Assembly (NCBI GenBank): GCA_934271365.1
Contig: CAKQRI010000007.1
Span: 1-54,432 of the forward strand
Reading direction: 5' to 3'
Source: an uncultured Spirochaetales bacterium
GTDB taxonomy: Bacteria > Spirochaetota > Spirochaetia > Sphaerochaetales > Sphaerochaetaceae
Length of the DNA: 54,432 nucleotides
Below the pieces are notes generated by a model, which was not told where the DNA came from, did no database searches, and saw only the letters and a list, made by a program, of their open reading frames with translations. Numbering within the stretch: position 1 is the first letter of the stretch; each line of letters opens with the position of its first letter. The position numbers and the translations under genes are program-made. Of the stretch, positions 23,692 through 31,819 are shown in pieces.

Positions 23692-24243
23692 TCAGAACTT
23701 TACTTCTACTCTTCCTTTGGCTTCTGCTTCAGCTTTTACATAAGCAAGCTTCTGGAAGTGAGCGATATTTGCAATCATGGATGCAGGAAAAACCATCATC
23801 TGATCGTTATAGATTCTTGCAGCAGCATTATAGTACTTGCGAGCAGATAGGAGTTCCTCTTCTACTTCTTTCAGCTGATTCTGAAGATTTCTGAAATTCT
23901 CATTTGCTTTCAGCTCTGGATAACTTTCAGAAAGTGCAAAAAGAGACTTAAGAGCTGTGCTTACAGCACCATCTGCCTGATCCTTTGCTTCTGTACCTGT
24001 TGCACTGATTGCACTGTTCCTTGCCTTGATTACAGCCTCCAGCGTTGCACTCTCATGCTTAGCATATCCTTTAACTGTCTCTACAAGATTAGGAATGAGG
24101 TCATAGCGCTGTGTAAGATGTGCATCTATTCCAGCTTCAGCCTCTTCTGCTTTGTTTTTAGCTTTAACAAGGCCATTGTATACACCAACACCCCAAAATA
24201 CGATTACAAGTAAAATTACAGCTATAATGATTAATGCCATCAT
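23692..24243 (-). CDS. LemA family protein
   Basis: A 183-residue protein from ATG 24243, with GGAGGTG 7 bases upstream. One N-terminal membrane helix (MMALIIIAVILLVIVFWGVG) is followed by the LemA helical body: VYNGLVKAKNKAEEAEAGID, LTQRYDLIPNLVETVKGYAK, ARKYYNAAARIYNDQMMVFP, ending in FQKLAYVKAEAEAKGRVEVKF. The short cytosolic N-terminus and periplasmic helical bundle are typical. Function is unknown in bacteria. It is cotranscribed with DUF2207, a common pairing. Upstream in-frame residues to 24357 overlap the next gene and are unlikely. Confidence 0.92.
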   Translation of the reverse strand: MMALIIIAVILLVIVFWGVGVYNGLVKAKNKAEEAEAGIDAHLTQRYDLIPNLVETVKGYAKHESATLEAVIKARNSAISATGTEAKDQADGAVSTALKSLFALSESYPELKANENFRNLQNQLKEVEEELLSARKYYNAAARIYNDQMMVFPASMIANIAHFQKLAYVKAEAEAKGRVEVKF

Positions 24244-24322
24244 ATATACACCTCCGTTTTTCAGAGTATATAGCGTTTCTCCTTCAATTGCATTATTAAA
24301 AAAAGCGATAATTAAAGTCTCT

Positions 24323-24871
24323 TCAGCAATTATAGTATATGCTCTTTCTGACTTCATCTGCCTTATCCTCTGAAATCAGCTTTGAAATGAGAACAAGAGC
24401 AAGATCAGCAGCATAGCCTGCACTCTTTGCAGTAACTATTGAACCGGAATCTTCTACTCCATTTCCAGAGAAATGAATATCCGGAGCATAGCTTTCGCAT
24501 CCAGGATAGCAGGTTGCACTCATACCTGCCAGAATTCCAAGTGGAGCTAAGACAACAGCAGGAGAAGCACAGATTGCACTTATGATAGCACCATCATTAA
24601 GACCTCGAATCAAGGACTCATTAACAAACCAAGACTGAGCTAGATTGACAGCGCCAGGCATTCCACCTGGACAGAAATAGCAGTCGAAACCACTGAGAGG
24701 ATCTCCAAGAACGATATCAGCCTTAACAGTCACATTATGTGCAGATGTTATGTATTCTTTTCCAATTCCTGCCATGATAACATCAATACCGGCACGTCTC
24801 ATCAAATCTATTGGAAACAGTGCTTCTACATCCTCAAAACCATCAGCTAGGAATACCACAGCTTTTTTCAT
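24323..24871 (-). CDS. DJ-1/PfpI family protein
   Basis: A 182-residue protein with the class I glutamine amidotransferase-like fold of DJ-1. KKAVVFLADGFEDVEALFP has the conserved Glu, PGGMPGAVNL the oxyanion region, and AISAICASPAVVLAPLGIL holds the nucleophile-elbow Cys. The GKSAGYAADLALVLI-type C-terminal helix is present. DJ-1-family proteins act as glyoxalase III/deglycase-type or redox-stress proteins; the biochemical role is debated. It overlaps the DAHP synthase gene by 4 bases (ATGA), so the two are cotranscribed. Confidence 0.9.
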   Translation of the reverse strand: MKKAVVFLADGFEDVEALFPIDLMRRAGIDVIMAGIGKEYITSAHNVTVKADIVLGDPLSGFDCYFCPGGMPGAVNLAQSWFVNESLIRGLNDGAIISAICASPAVVLAPLGILAGMSATCYPGCESYAPDIHFSGNGVEDSGSIVTAKSAGYAADLALVLISKLISEDKADEVRKSIYYNC

Positions 24872-25956
24872 AATACCTCCTCATGCCATCCATTATCTCT
24901 GGCTTTTCTCAGAAGATCTGCGGCATGCAGTATGATCCGCTCAGTCTCATCCCATCCAATACAAGGATCTGTAACAGATACACCATACTTCAGAGAACTA
25001 ATATCATCGGTCAGCTTCTGAGATCCCTCATTGATATTTGATTCAAGCATGAAGCCCTTAATTGCACTTGCCCCCCAGCAGACCTGATCAACAACATTCC
25101 TCAGAACACGCTTCTGCTTAGTATAGTCCTTTCTTGAATTTGCATGAGAACAGTCGATTATTATTGCAGGATTAATCGAAAGCGCTTCCATCTTCTTTGA
25201 CGCAGATTCCACGCAGTCCTCATAATAATTAGGACCACTATCACCACCACGGAGAATCAGATGGCAGCAGTCATTTCCTGTTGATCTGAATATAGCATTC
25301 TGGCCATTCCTTGTAATACCTATGAATGACGCAGGCTTAGATGCTGACTTAACAGCATTTATTGCTGCAGTAAGGTCTCCTGAAGTTGAATTCTTAAATC
25401 CGATTGCTACAGATAGACCACTGGCAAGAGATCTATGCGTCTGGCTTTCTGTTGTGCGTGCGCCAATACTGGACCATGACATAATCTCATCTATGTACTG
25501 AGGAATAATCGGATCCAGGACCTCACAGCCAACAGGTAGTCCTATTCTCGTAATTTTCAGAAGAAGAGCTCTGGCCTCCTCAAGACCTTTTTCGATATTA
25601 TAGCTTTCATCCATATCAGGATCGAGAATAAGGCCTTTCCAGCCTAAAACAGTCCTAGGCTTCTCAAAGTATGTTCTCATCACAACAAAGATCACATCCT
25701 CGACTTCCTTACTCAGCTTCTTTAAGCGCTCTGCATAATCTACAGCTGCATCAGGATCATGAATAGAACATGGTCCGATTATCCCGAGAAGCCTGTGATC
25801 ACGTCCCTGTATTATCCCATTAACACAGCTTCTAAATGATGAAATTGATTTCTTATCCTGATCAGAGAGAGGATAAGCTGAGGCAATCTCTGCTGGAGTC
25901 TTAAGACTATCTATCCTCTCAATTCTGACATCCTGTGAGTTTCTGTCTATATTCAT
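24868..25956 (-). CDS. 3-deoxy-7-phosphoheptulonate synthase (type I DAHP synthase)
   Basis: A 362-residue enzyme of the AroF/G/H class. LGIIGPCSIHDPDAAVDYAE, VMRTYFEKPRTVLGWKGLI, GARTTESQTHRSLASGLSVA, FKNSTSGDL and IIIDCSHANS contain the PEP, E4P and metal-binding residues (Cys in GPCSI, His in DCSHAN). It condenses PEP and erythrose 4-phosphate at the entry of the shikimate pathway. The N-terminal about 50-residue extension is of the feedback-regulated type, but which aromatic amino acid is sensed cannot be told. It is the lead gene before DJ-1. Confidence 0.95.
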   Translation of the reverse strand: MNIDRNSQDVRIERIDSLKTPAEIASAYPLSDQDKKSISSFRSCVNGIIQGRDHRLLGIIGPCSIHDPDAAVDYAERLKKLSKEVEDVIFVVMRTYFEKPRTVLGWKGLILDPDMDESYNIEKGLEEARALLLKITRIGLPVGCEVLDPIIPQYIDEIMSWSSIGARTTESQTHRSLASGLSVAIGFKNSTSGDLTAAINAVKSASKPASFIGITRNGQNAIFRSTGNDCCHLILRGGDSGPNYYEDCVESASKKMEALSINPAIIIDCSHANSRKDYTKQKRVLRNVVDQVCWGASAIKGFMLESNINEGSQKLTDDISSLKYGVSVTDPCIGWDETERIILHAADLLRKARDNGWHEEVL

Positions 25957-25996
25957 ACCATTCTATTTTAATCAAAAGCATGGTAATAGAAAATAG

Positions 25997-27794
25997 TCAA
26001 GACTCCTTATTATCTTCATTATTCTTCTTGTTCTTCTTTGGGTATAGGAATCTCTTTATCTTCTGTGTCGGTGTTCTCTCAAAATCCTCTTCCTGAAGCT
26101 GTATTTCATCGATTTTAGAAAATGAAGAGAGCTGTGAATTTACATCCTTTCTCATTGATAGAATATATTTCTTAGCTTCTTCCCTAGCCTCATCAATACC
26201 AATTGCCATTTTATCAGCAAGTCCCTGCAGATCGATTTTCACAAGAGCCAGCAGTCCCCCATTCTCAGGTACAACTAGAGACTCAAGAACAAAATCCTGA
26301 TTATTGAATAGACTCTCAATTGATTCAGGATAGATATTCTCTCCACCTGGTCCAAGAATCATAGTCTTAACCCTGCCTTTGATTGCAAGCCTGTTCTTTT
26401 TATCAAGGAGGCCAAGATCTCCGGTTCTGAAATAACCATCAGCTGTGAAAACCTCCTTATTCAGCTCTTCATTATTGTAATAGCCATTCATGACATTCGG
26501 GCCTTTTACAGCAATCTCACCTACACCGTCATCTCTCTTATCAAGAAGGATAACGTCATCATCCTCAACGACTTTGCCTATCCAGCCTGTCCTCTGCATG
26601 CTATGTTTCGGTCCGCAGCCAGCAATAAGCGGACTTGTTTCAGTCAAGCCATAGCCAATCGCATATGGAAAATGTGCTCTATGCAGGAATAGCTCTACTT
26701 CCTTATCAAGTGCAGCGCCTCCGATTCCGAAGAACTTAAGGCGATGTCCAAATGTTGTCTTAAGCTTTCGTCCAATCATCTTATATACATATGATCTGAG
26801 AGGACTATTCAGAAGCTTCCTTATCTTCCCATTTCCATTTATTGTAGGAAGAACAGCTGATTTATATACCTTTTCTATCAGAAGAGGAACTGTCAGCATT
26901 ATCTGCGGTCTTACATCCTTTAGTGCTGGAAGCAGAATTGAAACAGCTGGTGGCTTACCCAGAAATGTTATATGCGCACCTCTCATCATCGGTAGAATCT
27001 GACCGATTGTGAATTCATATACATGACTCATCGGAAGGATCGAAAGCGCGTTGTAACCAGCTTTTATCTTCACATATACGTCTGTTGACAGATCTGCGCA
27101 TCTAAGGATGTTCTTATGAGTAAGAACAACGCCTTTGCTTGTTCCTGTTGTGCCTGATGTATAGATTATTGATGCTATATCGTCTTCTTCTGGCTTTGAA
27201 AAAGAAAGCGCAGATGATGCTATCTTTGTCTCCTTCATAGGAAAGCCTGGAGCATTTATATACATATAGCCTTCTGGAATCTCATGAATATTAAGCAGGT
27301 CCTCTATTCTGAAGATATCAAGAGATGGTTTCTCAGTCTTATAGTCCTTAATCTTCTGATAGCTTTTCGCATTGACAAGAATTCCCTTTGCATTGCTGTC
27401 TTTCAGGATGAAAGTAGCCTCACGTGCTGTGAAATCAGGCAGAATAGGAACAGCAATTCCTCCAAAATATGTTATTGCAAGATACATTACCATCCAGTTA
27501 GGACAGCTTTCTGCAAAAATGGCAATCTTATCGCCCTTAACATAGCCATGGCTGAGAAGATATGATGCAACAGCTCTAGAATAGATTGAGAGCTGCATAT
27601 ATGTAATGTCATTCTCTTCTCCTGCTTTATAGATGCTATAGCATACCTTCTTAGGCCACCTAGATGAAACAGCTTCGACAAACTGAGGAAATGTATAGCC
27701 TAGAACGCATTTTGGCCTTAGTCCATCAGATCTTCTGACTTTTCTGCATTTCTTAAATGTTATTTTATCCTTTTTTGCTTTCTTCTTTACTCAT
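25997..27794 (-). CDS. AMP-dependent acyl-CoA synthetase, 5' end disrupted by an A6 frameshift or non-standard start
   Basis: The body has the adenylate-forming signatures YTSGTTGTSKGV, YGLTETSPLI, YFRTGDLGLLDKKNRLAIKG and TPTQKIKRFLYPKKNKKN, so it activates fatty acids to acyl-CoA. From ATG 27598 it would be 533 residues, but the frame stays open upstream and encodes expected family N-terminus (GYTFPQFVEAVSSRWPKKVC). No ATG, GTG or TTG occurs there. ATG 27794, overlapping the stop of the MBL gene as ATGAGTAA, would begin MSKEESKK and then hit a stop. Removing one A from the A6 run (27771-27776) joins it to the main frame, giving about 598 residues. A sequencing error, slippage or pseudogene are all open. 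Confidence 0.82.
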
Positions 27795-28560
27795 TGAGAA
27801 ATCCTTCTGCCGATTCTCCTCGCTCAAGAACCTTCAGGAATATTCCAGAAGGTATTGCCTTATAAGCAAGGTCTCTGACAATCTCACTTCTATTATTATT
27901 TTCGGATAGATGTACGAAATATATATGCTTTCCTGCTTTTGATGTTCGAGCTGCAAAATCAACAGCATCCCGATTATCAAGATGGCCATAGATTCCCTTC
28001 ACTCTGGCCTTAAGCCAATCAGCATAAGGGCCGTTATCTAGCATAGACTCATCATAATTAGCTTCAATGAACTCGATATCAGCTTCACGGGCATAAGCAA
28101 AAGCCTCTGATGGAATAATTCCACTATCGGTCAAAAGAAATACAGAAGACTTATCTGTCTTTATGAAATACCCAGAGGAGCCTTCACTATCATGAGATGT
28201 TTCAAAAGGGATTATGCTGAAATTCCCTATCCTAATCTCCTCCCCATGCTTGAATGTATGCAGTTTCTCGTAATCAATCTTCTGTTTCTGGATAACGCTC
28301 TTAAGTGCTCTGTGGCTTCTTGCGGAAAGAAACACAGGAAGGCCTGTCTTCCTCATGAATGTCCCTACACCCTTTGAATGGTCAGGATGCAGATGTGTAA
28401 GAAAGAGCGCAGAAACGCTATTCATTGCAATTGAATGCAGAGCCATGGATTCAGATAGCTTCTTATAAGTAACTCCGCAATCGATTATGATTGACTCATC
28501 ACCTTCATTGAAAATATAGCAATTGCCGCAGCTTCCAGTTGTAAGCACTAGATAATGCAT
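27787..28560 (-). CDS. MBL-fold metallo-hydrolase of the YycJ/WalJ type
   Basis: A 257-residue protein. It begins MHYLVLTTGSCGNCYIF (the GSxGN opening of YycJ), then the metal motif THLHPDHSKGVG (HxHxDH), the SGYFIKTDKSSVFLLTDSG strand, a YGHLDNRDA segment and the C-terminal FVHLSENNN with the last His. YycJ/WalJ proteins are 5'-exonuclease-like enzymes linked to cell-wall two-component systems or DNA repair. It shares 1 base with the ArsC-like gene upstream and 8 bases with the acyl-CoA synthetase downstream, so this is a tight operon. Confidence 0.88.
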   Translation of the reverse strand: MHYLVLTTGSCGNCYIFNEGDESIIIDCGVTYKKLSESMALHSIAMNSVSALFLTHLHPDHSKGVGTFMRKTGLPVFLSARSHRALKSVIQKQKIDYEKLHTFKHGEEIRIGNFSIIPFETSHDSEGSSGYFIKTDKSSVFLLTDSGIIPSEAFAYAREADIEFIEANYDESMLDNGPYADWLKARVKGIYGHLDNRDAVDFAARTSKAGKHIYFVHLSENNNRSEIVRDLAYKAIPSGIFLKVLERGESAEGFLNE

Positions 28561-28892
28561 CAGTTTTTTTCCTCCATAAATGATGGATCAAAACCAGCTA
28601 CAGCTCGCCCGCTCTGTCTAAGAATCGGCAGAATAAGAAGCTCTGGATGCATGATAAGCTCTTCGACAGCATCATACTCACGCCATTCATATCCATTCTT
28701 TCTGTAATATGCTGACGTTTTATCTATAAGGAGATCTGGATCTGATACTGAAGATAGAATGCTTTTCCATTCTTTTTCTGAAAGATTCTTTATCGATATA
28801 TCAATAAACTGATAAGGAAGCCTCCTCTCTTTTGCAAATCTCTCAGCTTTTTCACTTTCCCTGCTTTTCTTCGTACCAATAATCTGAAGCAT
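28560..28892 (-). CDS. ArsC/Spx-like thioredoxin-fold protein lacking the active-site Cys
   Basis: A 110-residue protein of ArsC/YffB size. LQIIGTKKSRESEKAERFAK corresponds to the family's N-terminal xxxCxxC/S helix, but both positions are non-Cys (TKKS). YQFIDISIKNLSEKEWKSIL and the conserved Pro strand LLILPILRQSGRAVAGFDPS follow the ArsC-family order, including the Arg-Pro-like basic turn. There is no Cys anywhere in the protein. It is therefore unlikely to be an arsenate reductase; a structural or binding role is inferred. AAGGAGAGG precedes ATG 28892. It is the first gene of the operon. Confidence 0.78.
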   Translation of the reverse strand: MLQIIGTKKSRESEKAERFAKERRLPYQFIDISIKNLSEKEWKSILSSVSDPDLLIDKTSAYYRKNGYEWREYDAVEELIMHPELLILPILRQSGRAVAGFDPSFMEEKN

Positions 28893-29003
28893 CGCCTCTC
28901 CTTTTTATTCATTAAACAATTATTCACAGTGTGTCAAAATAATCAATCATTACCATTTTCAGATTGAAAATAAGTCTAGTTACAATTAACTATCTGGCTA
29001 TTC

Positions 29004-29032
29004 TTGACCGATAAAGTACAAAAAGCAATAAT
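29004..29032 (+). promoter_or_regulatory. asnS promoter
   Basis: TTGACC, 17-base spacer, AATAAT, with AAGGAGA as the ribosome binding site before ATG 29059. Confidence 0.65.
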
Positions 29033-29058
29033 TAAACGTATTTAAGGAGATTTTGTTT

Positions 29059-30444
29059 ATGGAAAAGAGAATTAAAGAGCTCTTAGCTTTAGAACCATCA
29101 GATGCGATTCTAAAGGCTGAAGGCTGGGTTAGAACAAAAAGAGACAGCAAGAATGTCTGCTTTCTAGAAATCAATGATGGATCCTGCTTAAAGGGTCTTC
29201 AGGCTGTAATTGATAAGACTTCCTTCCAGAATAATAATCTCCTTGATTCAATCTCAACTGGAGCAAGTGTTATTGCTGAAGGCAGAATAGTTAAGAGTCA
29301 GGGTGGCAACCAGAACGTAGAGATGCAGGTTACAGATCTTACCCTTGTTGGAGAATGTCCTACAGACTACCCTCTTCAGAAAAAGAGGCATACTATTGAG
29401 TTCCTTAGAGAGAAAGCATATCTCAGACCAAGAACAAATATGTTTGGTGCCGTTACAAGGGTAAGAAACACAATGGCATATGCTGTCCATCAGTTCTTCC
29501 AGGAAAATGGGTTCATGTATATCAACACTCCGCTGATCAGTGCATCAGACTGTGAAGGTGCAGGACAGCAGTTCCAGGTTACAACTCTTGATCTCGAGAA
29601 TGTTCCTAAGACTAAAGATGGAAAGGTCGACTATTCAAAGGACTTTTTTGGAAAGCTTGCAAATCTCACAGTTTCAGGACAGCTTGAGGGCGAGACTTAT
29701 GCAATGGCAATGAAGAATATCTATACATTCGGACCTACATTCCGTGCTGAGAATTCAAACACCCCAAGGCACCTTGCTGAATTCTGGATGATTGAGCCTG
29801 AGATGGCATTCTGCACACTTGAGGGTGATATGGAGGTCGCTGAGGCTTTCCTGAAATATATCTTCAAAGCTGTTCTTGATAAGAACCAGGAAGATATGGA
29901 CTTCTTCAATAAATTTGTTCTGCCAGGTCTGACAGAATCAATTGAGCACGTAATCACAAGTCCTTTTGAGCATATGACATATACTGATGCAATTAAGCAC
30001 TTAGAGAAGAACAATGATAAATTCGAATTCCCAGTGCACTGGGGCAGTGATATCCAGACTGAGCATGAGAGATATCTCACTGAAGTCATAGCAAAGCGTC
30101 CTGTAATAGTTACTGATTATCCAAAGGAAATCAAAGCATTCTACATGAAGATGAATGAAGATGGAAAGACAGTAAGAGCAATGGACGTTCTTGCTCCAAG
30201 ACTTGGTGAGATTATTGGAGGATCAGAAAGAGAGTACAGACTTGATGTCCTTCTCGAGAGAATGAAAGAGCTTGGGCTCAATGAAGAGTCATACTGGTGG
30301 TATCTTGATCTCAGAAAATACGGTTCTGTACCACATTCTGGTTTCGGTCTTGGCTTTGAAAGAGCTGTTAGATATGTAACTGGAATGGATAACATCAGAG
30401 ATGTCATTCCTTATCCAAGAACAGTCAACAACTGTGAATATTGA
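29059..30444 (+). CDS. asnS: Asparaginyl-tRNA synthetase
   Basis: A 461-residue class IIb synthetase. The N-terminal OB fold (AEGWVRTKRDSKNVCFLEIN) binds the anticodon. The catalytic domain has motif 1 (INTPLISASDCEGAGQQFQV), motif 2 (FRAENSNTPRHLAEFWMIEP) and motif 3 (GFGLGFERAVRYVTG). It charges tRNA-Asn directly, and with asnA also in the window the organism makes its own Asn. ATG 29059 with AAGGAGA 8 bases upstream is preferred over a TTG two codons earlier. Its 3' end overlaps the convergent regulator by 20 bases. Confidence 0.96.
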   Translation: MEKRIKELLALEPSDAILKAEGWVRTKRDSKNVCFLEINDGSCLKGLQAVIDKTSFQNNNLLDSISTGASVIAEGRIVKSQGGNQNVEMQVTDLTLVGECPTDYPLQKKRHTIEFLREKAYLRPRTNMFGAVTRVRNTMAYAVHQFFQENGFMYINTPLISASDCEGAGQQFQVTTLDLENVPKTKDGKVDYSKDFFGKLANLTVSGQLEGETYAMAMKNIYTFGPTFRAENSNTPRHLAEFWMIEPEMAFCTLEGDMEVAEAFLKYIFKAVLDKNQEDMDFFNKFVLPGLTESIEHVITSPFEHMTYTDAIKHLEKNNDKFEFPVHWGSDIQTEHERYLTEVIAKRPVIVTDYPKEIKAFYMKMNEDGKTVRAMDVLAPRLGEIIGGSEREYRLDVLLERMKELGLNEESYWWYLDLRKYGSVPHSGFGLGFERAVRYVTGMDNIRDVIPYPRTVNNCEY

Positions 30445-30973
30445 TCTTATCTGACAATAGAGCATAAATAGATAGCTGCTGCAATGAGAACAGTCCTGTT
30501 TTCTTCAGCAGCTTCTCTTTTATCCTCCGTGCACTTCTATCTGTTATCTTCATTGAATGTGTCAGCTCCTGCATGTTCAGTCCATATGCGAGATTCTGCA
30601 TAAAAACATACTCTAGGTCTGTGTATGTTATTCTAGTATTCTCCTCATCTATTCGTTTTTCCAAGATATCCTTCACTTCTTTCTCGATTTCTCTTTCATC
30701 TTCAGTCAATATAAAATCAACATTGAAGAACATTGAATCAAGCATTCTTATCCTATAGATATCGGTTATGATAGCAATTCTGTATCCGAATCCTTTTGCA
30801 GCTCTAAATCTGATTTCATCTGAAACTTCCCTTAAGACTGGCTTATTGAGAATTACCAAATCCGGCTCTCTGTTTGCTTCAGATCTCTTTTCAACTGCAA
30901 AAAAGAAATCCTCATTAAAAAGAAGCCTGCTCATGCACGGACTATAGCTACGTGAAATAACAATCTTGCTCAT
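30425..30973 (-). CDS. Pseudo-receiver / LuxR-like helix-turn-helix protein
   Basis: A 182-residue protein. The N-terminal about 105 residues resemble a response-regulator receiver in layout (PDLVILNKP where PDLVLLD is expected, then RIAIITDIYRIRMLDSMFFN and a final DFIL strand). The phosphoacceptor Asp is Asn. The C-terminal part (LNMQELTHSMKITDRSARRI, EKLLKKTGLFSLQQLSIYAL) has the LuxR/GerE pattern with a recognition helix, a domain that binds DNA. A phosphorylation-independent regulator is the inference. It overlaps asnS tail-to-tail by 20 bases and is monocistronic. Confidence 0.6.
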   Translation of the reverse strand: MSKIVISRSYSPCMSRLLFNEDFFFAVEKRSEANREPDLVILNKPVLREVSDEIRFRAAKGFGYRIAIITDIYRIRMLDSMFFNVDFILTEDEREIEKEVKDILEKRIDEENTRITYTDLEYVFMQNLAYGLNMQELTHSMKITDRSARRIKEKLLKKTGLFSLQQLSIYALLSDKINIHSC

Positions 30974-31137
30974 ACATTATTATTCATAAAAACATCATAA
31001 CTAAGCTAATTACAAAAAATAATATTCCTAAATAAGAACTATAGTTTAAATCAATAAAATTATTAAATAAATGTTCATTTTTAGGATAAATATCATTATT
31101 GGCAATAAATTCGTTTTTGTTATAAAAAATAAATTTA

Positions 31138-31674
31138 CTATATTTTTTGTTTTAAGTTGTTTATTGCTTTATCAAAAGCTGAAGAGAACCTGTTAAGAAT
31201 AGACTGATCAAATCTCTTTGATTTATCTGAAGATATACCCATCTCTCTGAAATCGCTATTAATGGCTCTGATTGAAAGCCGTTCTCTGATATTATCCTTT
31301 GTAAGCGTATTTCCTCTATCATCAATTACAGTAATACCTTTCTCAATCAGACGAGCTGAAAGCGGAATATCATGGGTAATACCAAGGGATTGGGGAATTG
31401 CAATCTCAACAATCATATCATCTGCTGAATTTGCGCCAGTCTCAACCACTATCATCTGGACTCTGCTCTTTATCTTACGGAGCTCTGCCTTATCAATAGA
31501 ACCTCTATATGGATTCCTTAGCTCTTCCGTATTCTTTGCAATTGCATCAATGACATCAGGAAGAGATCTATCGGCAACAAAATAAGCTTCTGCATTTTCC
31601 TTTAAAGCACGATTGAGAATTATCGTCCGATGCTTTTCCGTCATAGAATCTGCATCTATATATATACGCAACAT
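31138..31674 (-). CDS. YaiI/YqxD family protein (UPF0178)
   Basis: A 178-residue protein from ATG 31674, beginning MLRIYIDADSMTEKHRTIIL. DDMIVEIAIPQSLGITHDIP and KGITVIDDRGNTLTKDNIRE are the conserved PIN-like segments of DUF188, with Asp residues that would bind metal. The function is unknown; a nuclease-like fold is suggested by family studies. TACTAT lies 7 bases before this ATG with no Shine-Dalgarno, so it is a leaderless candidate. The upstream in-frame start (31698) would lie in the -10 region. The gap 30974-31137 is AT-rich with no gene seen. Confidence 0.85.
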   Translation of the reverse strand: MLRIYIDADSMTEKHRTIILNRALKENAEAYFVADRSLPDVIDAIAKNTEELRNPYRGSIDKAELRKIKSRVQMIVVETGANSADDMIVEIAIPQSLGITHDIPLSARLIEKGITVIDDRGNTLTKDNIRERLSIRAINSDFREMGISSDKSKRFDQSILNRFSSAFDKAINNLKQKI

Positions 31675-31819
31675 ATTGTAAATAGTATCACATTGCATTC
31701 TGTTCTTATAGACCTAGCAATAAAACGTTACTCTCAACAGTAATAAACAGAGTAATAATATATGGAATTCCAAATCGAATTTACCTATAATATATAAATA
31801 CAAGGAGGATTCGGGGAAT

